Shown here: in pieces, positions 37,411 through 48,670 of the stretch
Numbering within the stretch: position 1 is the stretch's first letter
Layout: each line of letters starts with the position of its first letter
From: Eubacterium multiforme
Lineage (GTDB): Bacteria; Bacillota; Clostridia; Clostridiales; Clostridiaceae
DNA: 64,000 nt
NCBI RefSeq assembly: GCF_030813415.1
Contig: NZ_JAUSUF010000006.1
Span: forward strand, 1-64,000
Direction of reading: 5' to 3'
Notes under the pieces: generated by a model
Told to the model about the DNA's origin: nothing
The model's database searches: none
Seen by the model: the letters and a program-made list of their open reading frames with translations, nothing else
Translations under genes and position numbers: made by a program

Positions 37411-38268
37411 TTATTTTTGACATATCTTTGTATTATATAAGTATTTTGATATTTGTTCCGCTCTGTCTTCATCATTTGTAGTAAGTAATTCCAAAACAAT
37501 TCTTGCATTATTAATCATACCAACTGCACTTGTAGTTGGAGTAATTAAATTTATCATCTTTTCTATGTTATCATCATTAAGTTCTTCTATATCATTAAAT
37601 TTAATGACTGCTCTAAGACCAATATTATTTGTATTATCTAAAAACTTCTTACCTTCTTTTAAGAAGACTGCATTTTCTCCACTAGGAGCTGCTCCTGCCC
37701 ACTTTGTTCCAATTAAAATTAAATCTAGATATTTATTAATACTCTTCATATTATAATAAATAGCTATTGCCTGCATTAACTTAAAAGTTAACGCACTAAT
37801 AGATAGATTTTTATATCTATACTGACAAATTTTTTGTTTAGGATTTATGTATATATAATTTTTCTTTTCATCTGTCTTTTTATTTTCAAGAACAATTAAA
37901 TCTATTCCAAGTCTTTCACATAATTCTACTTCTTCCTGTGAAAGAAGATCTAACCCTAGTGCAATAAGCACTTCTCCTCCCAAAAAATCTACCTTTGTCT
38001 TTATATCAAATGAATCTACCTTTTTACATTCTTCCAGTCCGTCGTGTATTAAATACTCTATATCTGCATTTAAGTATCTTAGCACTAAGCTTAAGGAAGC
38101 AATTGCACAAATACCATCAACAGTGTTTGTTCCATATATAATGATTTTCTCCCTATTATTAATAGCAGTAACAAGACGTTCAATAGACTTGTTCATATCT
38201 TTTAAAATAAAGGGATTGTATCCTTTTATGTAATTAGGGCAATATATGCTCTCCCAAAACTTACGCAT
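37411..38268 (-). CDS. RecJ-like DHH-family protein with degenerate active site
   Basis: 285 residues resembling only the DHH domain of RecJ, half the usual enzyme or less. Motif I should read like GDYDVDG, but is YGTNTVDG (about 46-53), keeping only the last Asp. Motif II is LIALGLDLL instead of a VDCG form, and the DHH of motif III is ENK (about 129-131). Metal-binding residues are therefore lost and nuclease activity is unlikely. The recJ position beside apt and rel shows descent. It may be a structural or regulatory paralogue. GGAGGAG precedes the start; GTG 38271 is an alternative. Confidence 0.75.
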   Translation of the reverse strand: MRKFWESIYCPNYIKGYNPFILKDMNKSIERLVTAINNREKIIIYGTNTVDGICAIASLSLVLRYLNADIEYLIHDGLEECKKVDSFDIKTKVDFLGGEVLIALGLDLLSQEEVELCERLGIDLIVLENKKTDEKKNYIYINPKQKICQYRYKNLSISALTFKLMQAIAIYYNMKSINKYLDLILIGTKWAGAAPSGENAVFLKEGKKFLDNTNNIGLRAVIKFNDIEELNDDNIEKMINLITPTTSAVGMINNARIVLELLTTNDEDRAEQISKYLYNTKICQK

Positions 38269-38354
38269 CACTTACTATCTCCTCCATAAAATTAGAAAAC
38301 AATAATATTATAATTTAAAACAGTTAATTTGACAAATATTTATGAAAAAAACTT

Positions 38355-38387
38355 AAAAAACCTTCAAAACTTTGTTTTGAAGGTTTT
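38355..38387 (-). terminator. Terminator of the secDF operon
   Basis: AACCTTCAAAA pairs with TTTTGAAGGTT around a 5-base loop, followed on the minus strand by TTTT-rich sequence. It lies between secF and the RecJ-like gene. Confidence 0.85.
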
Positions 38388-38411
38388 CATTTTGCTATTA
38401 AATTAGTAAAA

Positions 38412-39281
38412 TTATTCTCTTACTACCTTCTTTTTTGATCCTCTTTTTTTAAGCCAAACCCACATTGGTGATGCTATAAATATTGATGAATATGCTCCAG
38501 TTGCTATACCGATTATAAGTGGAAATGAGAATTCCCTAACTGTTGGAACAAAAATATTAACAGCAACTATTGTAAACAATGTAGTAAGGGTAGTGTTTAT
38601 TGACCTTGACATAGTTTGTGTTAAACTCTTATCTGCTATTTCTGTTGGAGTACTTCTTCTCATAAATTTTGAATTTTCTCTTATTCTATCAAAAATAACT
38701 ATAGTATCATTTATTGAATATCCTACAATAGTAAGTATTGCTGCAATAAATGGTGAATTAACTGTAATATTAAATATTGCATATACACTTAGTGTTATTA
38801 AAATATCATGGAATAATGCAGTTAATGCTGCTATACCAAATTTTATTTCGAATCTTATTGCTATATAAACAAGCATACAGATAAATGCTATTCCAAGTGC
38901 TAACAATGCTTTTTGAGTAAGTTCTTTACCTATTGATGCTCCAATTTCATTTTGAGAAACTATGGCTTTATCACTTAATCCATAATCTTTCTTAAAAGTG
39001 TTAAATATTTCATTAACTTTTTGAGAATCTAAATTTGCTGATTTAATTTCATATTCAGTTGAATTAACTGTATTTGTTACTGCATTAGGTGCATACTCTT
39101 TAACAACCTTATCAACTGCTGACTTATCGAATTCTTTACCAAAGTTAAAGACTACTTGTGTACCACCCTTAAAGTCTATACCGAAATTAAGTCCTCTTGT
39201 AAACATGAAACCTAATCCAACAACTATAACTATAAGGGATAAAGTAATCCATATTTTTGCGTGCTCAATTATCTTTAGCAT
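38412..39281 (-). CDS. secF: Protein translocase subunit SecF
   Basis: Membrane subunit that uses the proton gradient to help SecYEG export. The 289-residue protein has six helices and the SecF motif FGIDFKGGTQVVFNFG after helix 1, then a periplasmic-type domain and the IVGYSINDTIVIFDRIREN signature near 185. It begins 4 bases after secD stops. Confidence 0.95.
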   Translation of the reverse strand: MLKIIEHAKIWITLSLIVIVVGLGFMFTRGLNFGIDFKGGTQVVFNFGKEFDKSAVDKVVKEYAPNAVTNTVNSTEYEIKSANLDSQKVNEIFNTFKKDYGLSDKAIVSQNEIGASIGKELTQKALLALGIAFICMLVYIAIRFEIKFGIAALTALFHDILITLSVYAIFNITVNSPFIAAILTIVGYSINDTIVIFDRIRENSKFMRRSTPTEIADKSLTQTMSRSINTTLTTLFTIVAVNIFVPTVREFSFPLIIGIATGAYSSIFIASPMWVWLKKRGSKKKVVRE

Positions 39282-39285
39282 AGCT

Positions 39286-40536
39286 TTACCCCCTTTTCAC
39301 TTTCACTCTAAAGCGAGATGGTTTATTTAAAAATCCCGCATTTACAGCTTGATTCATTAAGAATTTAGTAACAACAAGTGCTGTAAATAAACTTACAATT
39401 ATACCTATCATTAATGTAATTGCAAATCCTTTAACAGATCCTGAACCTACAAAATAAAGAACTAAAGCTGCAATTATTGTTGTTACATTTGAGTCAACAA
39501 TTGATGAAAGTGCATTGTCAAATCCTCTTTTAACTGCTGCCTTTATTGAAACTCCATTTCTAAGTTCTTCTCTTATTCTTTCAAATATTAAGACATTAGC
39601 ATCAACTGCCATACCTATTGTAAGCAAGAATCCTGCTATACCTGGAAGAGTAAGAGTTGCTCCTATTTCTACAAACACTAATAATACTAATGTAGTATAT
39701 AATGTTAAAGCTATACTTGCTATAAATCCTGGTACTCTATAATAAGCAATCATAAATAAGAATATTAATGAAATACCTATTATTCCAGCTTTCATTGCAT
39801 TAGGTAATGCTGTTTCTCCAAGTTGTGCACCTACAGTTTGTTGTGAAAGTGCCTTTATTGTAACTGGAAGTGCTCCTGAATTAATAAGTCCTGCTATATT
39901 TTTAGCCTCATCAATACTGCTCATACCAGTTATTACAGCTTCTCCATTAGTTATTTGATTTTGAACTGTTGGATTAGTTAGCTGCTGACCATCCATATTT
40001 ATTGAAATTTTTTGTCCTAAATACTTTTGAGTTGCTTCTGAAAACTTTTTAGTTCCTGCTTCATTTAATTCAAGAGAAACTACTGGTTTATTAGTTTGTT
40101 GATCAAGTACTGATGATGCTTTTTTTACATCTTTACCAGTTAATAAAACATCTCCATTTGGTGCTTTAAATGTAAGATCACCAGTTTTACTTAAGGCATC
40201 AACTATACCTTGAGAATTATATTCTCCTGGTATGTCTACTCTTATTCTATCTTTACCTTCTGTTGTAACAACTGTTTCTGCAACACCAAGTTTATTAACT
40301 CTTAGTTGAATTAAATCCTTTGTTTTTTGTAAATCTTCATGACTTACATCTTTGTCTTGAATCCCTAATAATACTGAAACTCCGCCTTGAAGGTCAAGTC
40401 CTTTTGTTATTGTCTCATTAAAGGATTTAACTTCCCATCCACCTATTTTAACACCTCTAAAGCACACTACTGCAAGAAGTATAATTGCAATGGTACAAAA
40501 TGTAAAAATAAATGTACTTTTTGCTTTTCCTTTCAT
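39286..40536 (-). CDS. secD: Protein translocase subunit SecD
   Basis: Partner of SecF. The 416-residue protein has the N-terminal motif KGLDLQGGVSVLLGI near 44, a P1 domain with VDIPGEYNSQGIVDAL, and the RND-like membrane half with GIAGFLLTIGMAVDANVLIFERIREEL near 305. It is one of the shorter SecD types. Two overlapping genes (secD, secF) form one unit with their own promoter region between 40537 and 40744. Confidence 0.96.
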   Translation of the reverse strand: MKGKAKSTFIFTFCTIAIILLAVVCFRGVKIGGWEVKSFNETITKGLDLQGGVSVLLGIQDKDVSHEDLQKTKDLIQLRVNKLGVAETVVTTEGKDRIRVDIPGEYNSQGIVDALSKTGDLTFKAPNGDVLLTGKDVKKASSVLDQQTNKPVVSLELNEAGTKKFSEATQKYLGQKISINMDGQQLTNPTVQNQITNGEAVITGMSSIDEAKNIAGLINSGALPVTIKALSQQTVGAQLGETALPNAMKAGIIGISLIFLFMIAYYRVPGFIASIALTLYTTLVLLVFVEIGATLTLPGIAGFLLTIGMAVDANVLIFERIREELRNGVSIKAAVKRGFDNALSSIVDSNVTTIIAALVLYFVGSGSVKGFAITLMIGIIVSLFTALVVTKFLMNQAVNAGFLNKPSRFRVKVKRG

Positions 40537-40744
40537 CTTTATCCCCCTTCGGTATTTAATAAATTGCTATATTATAATTTCTTTATTTATATTATAAAAA
40601 TTTCTCACAATACTAATTTACAATTATTGTAATATATCCTTGTAAATCGATTTTAATTATACCATATTCTCAATTCTTAATAAAGCATTATGTAAACATT
40701 GTACCTCTATTAAAAGGAATTTTATTACAAGTTTTTATTAATAT

Positions 40745-40777
40745 AAAAAAATATCCATCAACTTTGCTGATGGATAT
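40745..40777 (-). terminator. Terminator of yajC
   Basis: ATATCCATCA pairs with TGATGGATAT around a 7-base loop, followed by seven T on the minus strand. It isolates yajC from secD. Confidence 0.88.
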
Positions 40778-40782
40778 TTCTA

Positions 40783-41067
40783 TTATGCTTTTTTAACGTC
40801 TTCTTTATTTATCTTACTTGCGATTGAATTTCTTACTAATTTTATTTTTGTTCTGTCTGAGCTAGTTTCTATAACTACGTGTTCATCATCCATTTGAACT
40901 ATTTTACCAACAATTCCTCCTCTTGTCATAATTTCATCATTAAGACCTAATGAATCCATCATTTGAGAATATTGTTTCTTTCTTTTCTTTTCAGGCATAA
41001 TTATCATGAAAAAGAAAAGTACGAATATAGCTACTATTGGTAATATTTGTAATAACATAGGTGACAT
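40783..41067 (-). CDS. yajC: Preprotein translocase subunit YajC
   Basis: 94-residue single-pass membrane protein with one N-terminal helix (about 5-22, LPIVAIFVLFFFMIIMP), then the family motif EKKRKKQYSQMMDSL and GDEIMTRGG-like LNDEIMTRGGIVGKI. It is a SecDF accessory. It sits between tgt and secD as in Bacillus and most clostridia. Confidence 0.95.
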   Translation of the reverse strand: MSPMLLQILPIVAIFVLFFFMIIMPEKKRKKQYSQMMDSLGLNDEIMTRGGIVGKIVQMDDEHVVIETSSDRTKIKLVRNSIASKINKEDVKKA

Positions 41068-41217
41068 CCTTATACTTCCTTTCGCTTTTAAATTTATTAT
41101 TAATTGGAACTAAATACTATTCCATAAAATGAGTTTACATTTTTTTCTTTTTGTTGTCAACAAGCTTTTTCTTATATATAAAATAAGTAACACAATATAT
41201 AAATAATTAAATTTTTA

Positions 41218-42366
<1,149 letters not shown>

Positions 42367-42384
42367 TTAAAGTTTTATTAAATT

Positions 42385-43410
42385 TTATTTAATGAACATT
42401 GCATCTCCAAATGAGAAAAATCTGTATTTTTCTTTTACTGCTTCACTATAAGCATTTAATACATGTTCTTTTCCTGCAAGTGTAGATACTAACATAATTA
42501 AAGTTGATTCTGGTAAATGGAAATTAGTAATTAAATTATCTACAACTTTAAACTTATATCCTGGATATATAAAAATATTAGTCCATCCATGACCTTCCTT
42601 TACCATTCCATTTTCATCACCAACAGTTTCTAATGTTCTAGTTGATGTTGTTCCAACTGATATTATTCTTCCACCATTTTTCTTAGTGTTATTTATTATA
42701 TCTGCTGTTTCCTTTGATATTTGATAAAATTCTGAATGCATTATATGATCATTAATATCTTCAACTTGAACTGGTCTAAATGTTCCAAGTCCTACATGAA
42801 GAGTAAGGTATGCAATATTTACTCCCTTATCCTTTATTTCTTTTAAAAGCTCCTCTGTAAAATGCAATCCTGCAGTAGGTGCAGCAGCTGACCCTTTTTC
42901 CTTTGAATAAACTGTTTGATATCTTTCCTTATCTTCAAGTCTTTCATGAATATATGGAGGAAGTGGCATTTCTCCTAATGAATCTAAAACTTCTTCAAAT
43001 ATACCTTTATATTCAAACTCAACAATTCTATTTCCATTTTCTAAAACTTCTACAACTTCACATTTAAGTTTTCCATCACCAAACTCAAATCTTCTTCCTT
43101 CCTTTGCAGATTTACCTGGTTTTGCTAAGCATTCCCACTTATCTCCCTCTAATCTTTTAAGAAGTAAAAACTCTATTTTACCACCAGTTTTTTCCTTTGA
43201 TCCTATAAGTCTTGCTGGCATAACTCTTGTATTATTTAAAACTAAAGTATCCCCTTCATTTAAATATCCTATTATGTCTTTAAAAATTTTGTGTTCTATT
43301 TCTCCAGTTTTTTTATCAAGAACCATAAGTCTTGATGTATCTCTTCTTTCTAATGGATGTTGTGCTATTAATTCTTCTGGTAAATAAAAATCAAAATCAC
43401 TTACTTTCAT
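42385..43410 (-). CDS. queA: S-adenosylmethionine:tRNA ribosyltransferase-isomerase
   Basis: Adds the cyclopentane ring to preQ1-tRNA using SAM. The 341-residue protein has the family start [22 protein letters not shown], then [30 protein letters not shown] and [14 protein letters not shown]. It lies between ruvB and tgt in the ruvA-ruvB-queA-tgt unit, with 18- and 21-base gaps. Confidence 0.97.
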   Translation of the reverse strand: MKVSDFDFYLPEELIAQHPLERRDTSRLMVLDKKTGEIEHKIFKDIIGYLNEGDTLVLNNTRVMPARLIGSKEKTGGKIEFLLLKRLEGDKWECLAKPGKSAKEGRRFEFGDGKLKCEVVEVLENGNRIVEFEYKGIFEEVLDSLGEMPLPPYIHERLEDKERYQTVYSKEKGSAAAPTAGLHFTEELLKEIKDKGVNIAYLTLHVGLGTFRPVQVEDINDHIMHSEFYQISKETADIINNTKKNGGRIISVGTTSTRTLETVGDENGMVKEGHGWTNIFIYPGYKFKVVDNLITNFHLPESTLIMLVSTLAGKEHVLNAYSEAVKEKYRFFSFGDAMFIK

Positions 43411-43428
43411 GTCTTTCTCTCCTAACTT

Positions 43429-44457
43429 TTAAAAAAAACTTTTTTGCCCGCTTTCTTTATGCTTATTATTAAAATTTCTTCCTAAATGTTTATATGCCTT
43501 TTCTGTTGCAACTCTTCCCCTTGGAGTTCTAACTATAAAACCTCTTTGAAGGAGATAAGGTTCATATACATCTTCTAATGTTCCAAGTTCCTCTCCTATA
43601 AAATATGAAAGAGTTTCTATTCCAACAGGTCCACCTTTAAAATTATCAATTATAGCTTCTAATATTTTATTATCAACTCTATCAAAACCTTGACTATCAA
43701 CTTCTAATAGTTCTAAAGCTTCTCTAGCTTCTTTAAAACTAACTAAATTATCAGCCTTAACTTCTGAGTAATCCCTTACCCTCTTTAAAAGCCTATTTGC
43801 AATTCTTGGAGTTCCCCTTGACCTTCTTGCAATTTCAGCTGCTCCTTCTTCAGTAATTGAACAACCTAAAACTAAAGCACTTCTTACTATAATATCTTTT
43901 AATTGCTCATCTGTATAATATTCCATAGAACATAATACTCCAAATCTATCACGAAGTGGAGATGTAAGCATACCAATTCTTGTAGTTGCTCCAATTAAAG
44001 TAAACTGTGGTAAATCTAATCTTATAGATTTTGCAGCAGCTCCTTTTCCAATAACTATATCAAGGGCATAGTCTTCCATTGCAGGATAAAGGATTTCTTC
44101 TACATTTCTATTTAGTCTATGTATTTCATCAATAAATAAAACATCATTATCTTGAAGAGTAGTTAAAATAGCAGCTAAATCTCCAGCCCTTTCTATGGCA
44201 GGTCCTGAAGTTACTTTTAAATTACCACCCATCTCTGTTGCAATTATATTTGCAAGGGTAGTTTTACCAAGTCCTGGTGGTCCATAAAGAAGAACGTGAT
44301 CTAACGCTTCTCCTCTATTTTTTGCAGCCCTAATAAAAATGTCTAATCTTTCTTTAACTTTATCTTGACCTATATATTCGCTTATTTTTTGAGGTCTTAA
44401 ACTCAACTCTCCGTTAAAGTCCTCATTTAGTTCATTTGGAGTAATAATTCTTTCCAT
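43429..44457 (-). CDS. ruvB: Holliday junction branch migration helicase RuvB
   Basis: Hexameric AAA+ motor that drives branch migration with RuvA. The 342-residue protein has Walker [11 protein letters not shown] near 61, Walker [12 protein letters not shown] near 108, sensor 1 LIGATTRIG near 157, the arginine-finger SPLRDRFG, and a C-terminal winged helix ([17 protein letters not shown]). The start lies 9 bases after ruvA ends. Confidence 0.97.
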   Translation of the reverse strand: MERIITPNELNEDFNGELSLRPQKISEYIGQDKVKERLDIFIRAAKNRGEALDHVLLYGPPGLGKTTLANIIATEMGGNLKVTSGPAIERAGDLAAILTTLQDNDVLFIDEIHRLNRNVEEILYPAMEDYALDIVIGKGAAAKSIRLDLPQFTLIGATTRIGMLTSPLRDRFGVLCSMEYYTDEQLKDIIVRSALVLGCSITEEGAAEIARRSRGTPRIANRLLKRVRDYSEVKADNLVSFKEAREALELLEVDSQGFDRVDNKILEAIIDNFKGGPVGIETLSYFIGEELGTLEDVYEPYLLQRGFIVRTPRGRVATEKAYKHLGRNFNNKHKESGQKSFF

Positions 44458-44466
44458 TTAAATCAC

Positions 44467-45072
44467 CTAACCCATTAATACTCTTAAACATTCTTTTATC
44501 ATAAGCTCTACTGTACTATCTTTTTTAATATTTTTTATAGCCATATTAGCTTCTTTTTCACTATAACCTAAAGCTAAAAGTGCTCCTAATACTTCTGATA
44601 TTTTAAGTGCATAATCATCATCTGAAGGAATTAATTTAGAAACATTTTCTTCTCCTTCTATTAGCTCATCAGGTTTTAATTTATCCTTAAGTTCTAAAAT
44701 AATTCTACCTGCTGTCTTTTTTCCAATTCCTGGTGCTCTGCAAAGATGCTTTTCATCTCCAGTCATTATTGCATATTTTAAATTATTAATTCTACTTATA
44801 GATAATAATGATAATGCAGCCTTAGCACCAACCCCATTTATACTAATTAGCATATTAAACATTTGTAATTCTTCCTTTGATAAAAATCCATACAAACCTA
44901 TAAAATCTTCTCTAACAATTTGTTCTAAATAAAGCTTAACCTCTTCTCCAATAGAAGGCATTTCTGCCATTGTTATACCTGAAGAAAATATTTTATATCC
45001 AATGCCATTATTCTCAATAACAACATAATCTTTAACTATTCCTATATAATTTCCTTTTATGTATTCATACAT
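44467..45072 (-). CDS. ruvA: Holliday junction binding protein RuvA
   Basis: Tetrameric junction-binding partner of RuvB, 201 residues from ATG 45072 (MYEYIKGNYIGIVKDYVV, the usual N-terminus). GAGGGG lies 10 bases upstream; the longer ORF to 45120 has no ribosome site. It shows the OB domain, the double HhH motifs (INGVGAKAALSLL and APGIGKKTAGRIILEL), and the flexible acidic linker before domain III (about 150-200). Confidence 0.95.
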   Translation of the reverse strand: MYEYIKGNYIGIVKDYVVIENNGIGYKIFSSGITMAEMPSIGEEVKLYLEQIVREDFIGLYGFLSKEELQMFNMLISINGVGAKAALSLLSISRINNLKYAIMTGDEKHLCRAPGIGKKTAGRIILELKDKLKPDELIEGEENVSKLIPSDDDYALKISEVLGALLALGYSEKEANMAIKNIKKDSTVELMIKECLRVLMG

Positions 45073-45185
45073 TAAGGTTTCCCCTCCTCTATGCTTAGGT
45101 GAAAGTATGTTCCCATACAAGTCTACTTATTACTTTATCATTTTAATTGTAATCTTTCAAGAAATCATATTATTTTTTAAAATAT

Positions 45186-45218
45186 TTTAAGACCTAGCAA
45201 AAAACACTAGGTCTTAAA
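45186..45218. terminator. Stem-loop between the BofC-like gene and ruvA
   Basis: A perfect 12-base stem TTTAAGACCTAG / CTAGGTCTTAAA with a 9-base loop. The T-tail is weak (AAAATATTTT on the minus strand), so termination of the BofC-like transcript is likely but perhaps incomplete. Confidence 0.7.
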
Positions 45219-45269
45219 TATTTACTACATATATTTATTTTAATTTAAAAGCTATATTATAATAATTTT

Positions 45270-45842
45270 CTAAGTAGTTAATTCAGTTATTTTATTTTCA
45301 GCTTCTTCTAAATTACTACTATTAAAGTATTTAAAATTTTTAAGTTTATTTATATCACTTTCTCTAAGCATATCAATTGTAATATCATCAGAGTAGACTT
45401 TTTCTGTTTTTAATTTTCCTTTATCATCAGTTTTATAAATAGCTAAAAACCCATCACTTTCACCTATATAATAAGTATTTGCCTTTAGTGATTCCTCTTT
45501 TGTTCTCTTATATACAAAGGTATCATTAGATTTATTAACTAATTTATATCCATTTTTAGATACAGCTTTTGAAAGAACCTCTTCTGTTAAATTCTTTTCA
45601 AGGTTATATTCATTCATTAATGTACTTATTGTAACTGTTTTATCTCTATTTGTATCTGTATAAAAGGACACCTTAAGATCATCTCTAAGTTCCATTCCAG
45701 AATTGTTATGAATCATTTCTTTACCCATAGTGCTATTATTTAAATTTCTACTTTTAATATTTTTTGAAACAAAATAATAACTTGTAAAAAATAAACCAAT
45801 AATTGCAATAATAGAAAAAATAAAATATTTCTTTCTTCTCAT
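45270..45842 (-). CDS. BofC-like (bypass-of-forespore C-terminal domain) protein
   Basis: 190 residues with an N-terminal membrane anchor or signal (about 8-27) and an extracytoplasmic part. The C-terminal TYYIGESDGFLAIYKTDDKG resembles the BofC C-terminal domain, a sporulation checkpoint protein acting on pro-sigma-K processing in Bacillus. Position next to ruvA-ruvB-queA-tgt-yajC matches the Bacillus arrangement and supports the call. The start is ATG 45842, with AGAGGTG upstream; GTG 45851 overlaps that site. Direct BofC function is not proven. Confidence 0.65.
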   Translation of the reverse strand: MRRKKYFIFSIIAIIGLFFTSYYFVSKNIKSRNLNNSTMGKEMIHNNSGMELRDDLKVSFYTDTNRDKTVTISTLMNEYNLEKNLTEEVLSKAVSKNGYKLVNKSNDTFVYKRTKEESLKANTYYIGESDGFLAIYKTDDKGKLKTEKVYSDDITIDMLRESDINKLKNFKYFNSSNLEEAENKITELTT

Positions 45843-45897
45843 ATTTATCACCTCTTATTGGTTATTGTTTCCTATTTATATTTTTTTATACAATAAG

Positions 45898-46908
45898 TTA
45901 AAATTCGTATAAATATATATTTCTTAAATTTTCTAAAGTATCTTTATCAAGACCATATTCCTTTTCAAAATACTCATCATAAGAATTATAATTATTTTTA
46001 ATAGTATTTAAACTTTCCTCTATAAGATTTCTATTTACACCTAAAATTCCTTTTATTAAATCCTTTGTTTTATCATCTTTAATATATTCACCATATATTC
46101 CCATAATCTTTTTATTACTTTCTGCTCTACTTTCATTACTCTTTAAATAATCCTTTATAACAGTTTCTTCTGGAACATTAAGTGCCAATAATATTAAAGC
46201 TGAACCTACTCCTGTTCTATCTTTACCAGCTGTACAATGTTGTAATATTGCTGTATTATTTGGATTTTTAAAAAGCTTAAACAATTCCTTATAAGCTGGA
46301 TTATTTATCGGCATACTCTTATATCCTTCTAGTAATAATTTATCTGGTGTAATTGTCATTTTATTTCCCTTTATTATTCCTTCTACATAACTTACCATAT
46401 CAAAATTTTCATTATCTAAGCTGCTTAAAGCAGATATATTTAAATTTTTAATTAAAGGTACTTGTACATCTGGTTTTTTTTCTTCCTCTTCTTTTGATCT
46501 ATAATCTAATACATATTTAATTCCTAATGTTTTAAAATAATCTAAATCTTCATTTTTTAAATCTGATAAATCTTCTGAACGATAAAATACTCCCCATTTA
46601 ACCTTTCTATTATCTTTAGTTGTATAACCACCTAAATCTCTAAAATTTGAAAAACCTTTAAGTGGAACTATCCTTTCCGCTAAAATTAATTCTTCATTTC
46701 CTACTACAATTTTATAAAAAGTTCTATTTTTAGGTTCTGGATCTTTAAATTCCATTTCATCTGTTTTATTAAAATCCATTAAAAACTTATAATTTTCATC
46801 TATTTTATTCATATAATAAACTTTACCAGTATCACATACTTTATTTAATTTAATAATAAGATTATCTTCATTATCTCTTTTTATAAATCCATCTAATTTA
46901 TTATTCAT
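45898..46908 (-). CDS. Tyrosine/dual-specificity protein phosphatase
   Basis: 336 residues with the PTP-loop LQHCTAGKDRTGVGSALILL near 226 (nucleophilic Cys, Arg) and the early signature FRDLGGYTTKDNRKVKWGVFYRSEDL near 87-112, typical of the Y_phosphatase3 group. The N-terminal 80 residues form a beta-rich extension like a fibronectin-type module. No signal peptide is seen, so it is likely cytoplasmic. Its substrate may be phosphoprotein or phosphoinositide, as for related clostridial and Listeria LipA enzymes. Confidence 0.85.
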   Translation of the reverse strand: MNNKLDGFIKRDNEDNLIIKLNKVCDTGKVYYMNKIDENYKFLMDFNKTDEMEFKDPEPKNRTFYKIVVGNEELILAERIVPLKGFSNFRDLGGYTTKDNRKVKWGVFYRSEDLSDLKNEDLDYFKTLGIKYVLDYRSKEEEEKKPDVQVPLIKNLNISALSSLDNENFDMVSYVEGIIKGNKMTITPDKLLLEGYKSMPINNPAYKELFKLFKNPNNTAILQHCTAGKDRTGVGSALILLALNVPEETVIKDYLKSNESRAESNKKIMGIYGEYIKDDKTKDLIKGILGVNRNLIEESLNTIKNNYNSYDEYFEKEYGLDKDTLENLRNIYLYEF

Positions 46909-47079
46909 TTAATCAACTTCTTTCTATTTTCTTATGTTTATATCATTATACCTTTATTTAAAGTAATCCTATCTTTAAACTTAAATTATTAATTTAAAGA
47001 TAATTGAATATTAATTTTATTTACAAGGTTATAAAAATAATTGAAATAATATTTAACATAGATTTAAACATTTTTAATG

Positions 47080-47109
47080 TTGACAATTCAGATAGGAATT
47101 CTATATAAT
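47080..47109 (+). promoter_or_regulatory. Promoter of the amino-acid ABC transporter with CymR-like site
   Basis: TTGACA (47080-47085) and TATAAT (47104-47109) are 18 bases apart. The sequence TGTTGACAATTCAGATAGGAATT (in parts, 47078-47100) lies between them and ends in GGAATT, as does the Bacillus CymR consensus. This would link the operon to cysteine supply. The match outside GGAATT is partial. Confidence 0.5.
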
Positions 47110-47150
47110 CTAAAATAATTATTATTAATAAGGTTAGAGGAGAATGCTAA

Positions 47151-48656
47151 ATGAAAAAAAGATTATTACTTATTATTACCTCATTACTACTTATTGTTTT
47201 TGCATTTATAGGCTGTGAATCTAACAAAAATTTTAAGGAAGATACTATAAATTCAAAAACAATTACTATTGGAACATCTGGTACATACTATCCTTTTACT
47301 TTTTTAAATAATGGAAAGCTTGAAGGATTTGAAATTGATATGTGGAATGAAATAGGAAAACATATTGGTTATAACATAGAATTTAAACCAGCATCTTTTA
47401 GTGGCTTATTTGGAATGCTAGAAAGCGGTAAAGTAAATACAATAGCAAATCAAATAACTATTACTAATGAAAGAAAGGAAAAATATAATTTTACTAATCC
47501 TACTGTATATAGTGGTGCTCAAATAATCGTTAAGAAGGACAATAATTCAATAAAATCCTTTAAAGATTTAAAGGGGAAAAAAGTTGGAGTTGACCTTGGT
47601 AGTAACTATGAGAATATAGTTAAAAGTAAAGATACTGATAAAAAAATAAATGTACTTACATATCAAAATACTGATGCAGCTTTTAATGAACTACTTCTTG
47701 GAAGAATAGATGCTGTTGTTATAGATAAAGTTTCAGCTCTTGCTACAATTAAAGAAAAAAATCTTAATTTAAAACTTGCTGGTAACCCTATTGATAAAAT
47801 AGAAAATGCTTACCCATTTATTAAAAATAAAGAAAATACTGAACTTATAACTAAAATAAATAATGCTTTAGAAGATATGAAAGAAAATGGAACATTAAAG
47901 TCAATATCAGATAAATGGCTTGGAATGAATGTTACAGTTCCAAATAATAATGAAAATTACTCAAAGGTTAATGAATTAAAAAATAATTCTTCAACATATT
48001 TTGATTTTATGTATTCATTTAAACTTATTCCTATGTTAATTAAAGCTTCCAAAACTACTCTTTCTCTATCTGTTTTTGGTATGTTAATGGGACTTATAAT
48101 TGGAACTATTTTATCTATTATAAGAATTTATAAATTTCCTATTTTAAAACAATTAGCTGAAATTTATATTTCATTTTTTAGAGGTACTCCTCTTTTAGTA
48201 CAGCTATTTTTACTATACTTTGGTATTCCTCAAATAATACCTTCCCTTCAAAATATGAGTGCCTATACAGCAGCTCTTATAGGTCTTGGATTAAATGCTT
48301 CAGCTTATATTGCTGAAATACTAAGATCATCAGTAACTGCTATTGATAAAGGTCAAATGGAAGCCTGCTTATCACTTGGTATGACAAAGGGAGAAGGACT
48401 TAGACGAATTATTATGCCACAAGCTTTTAGAATCGCAATTCCACCCCTTGGAAATATATTTGTAGATACTGTTAAAGGAACATCTTTAGCTTTTACATTA
48501 GGAGTTGTAGAATTACTTGCAAAGGCACAAATGGCCGCTGCCTCTAGTTATAAATTTTTTGAAAGTTACATTATAGTAGCTATTATGTATTGGATTATAA
48601 TAGAAATCTTTAATTATTTTCAAAGAATATTAGAGAAAAAACTTTCAGTATATTAA
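47151..48656 (+). CDS. Amino-acid ABC transporter, fused substrate-binding lipoprotein and permease
   Basis: 501 residues in two parts. A lipoprotein signal (lipobox FIGC, Cys22) leads a type 3 solute-binding domain (about 38-270, TIGTSGTYYPFTFLNNGKLE, then GKKVGVDLGSNYE). A His/Glu/Gln permease domain follows (about 280-501, five helices, SFFRGTPLLVQLFLLYFG, and the EAA loop EACLSLGMTKGEGLRRIIMPQAF). Such fusions are seen for glutamine, cystine and other polar amino acids. The substrate may be cystine, given the CymR-like promoter. The ATPase gene follows 14 bases later. Confidence 0.9.
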   Translation: MKKRLLLIITSLLLIVFAFIGCESNKNFKEDTINSKTITIGTSGTYYPFTFLNNGKLEGFEIDMWNEIGKHIGYNIEFKPASFSGLFGMLESGKVNTIANQITITNERKEKYNFTNPTVYSGAQIIVKKDNNSIKSFKDLKGKKVGVDLGSNYENIVKSKDTDKKINVLTYQNTDAAFNELLLGRIDAVVIDKVSALATIKEKNLNLKLAGNPIDKIENAYPFIKNKENTELITKINNALEDMKENGTLKSISDKWLGMNVTVPNNNENYSKVNELKNNSSTYFDFMYSFKLIPMLIKASKTTLSLSVFGMLMGLIIGTILSIIRIYKFPILKQLAEIYISFFRGTPLLVQLFLLYFGIPQIIPSLQNMSAYTAALIGLGLNASAYIAEILRSSVTAIDKGQMEACLSLGMTKGEGLRRIIMPQAFRIAIPPLGNIFVDTVKGTSLAFTLGVVELLAKAQMAAASSYKFFESYIIVAIMYWIIIEIFNYFQRILEKKLSVY

Positions 48657-48670
48657 GGTAGGTATTAATT

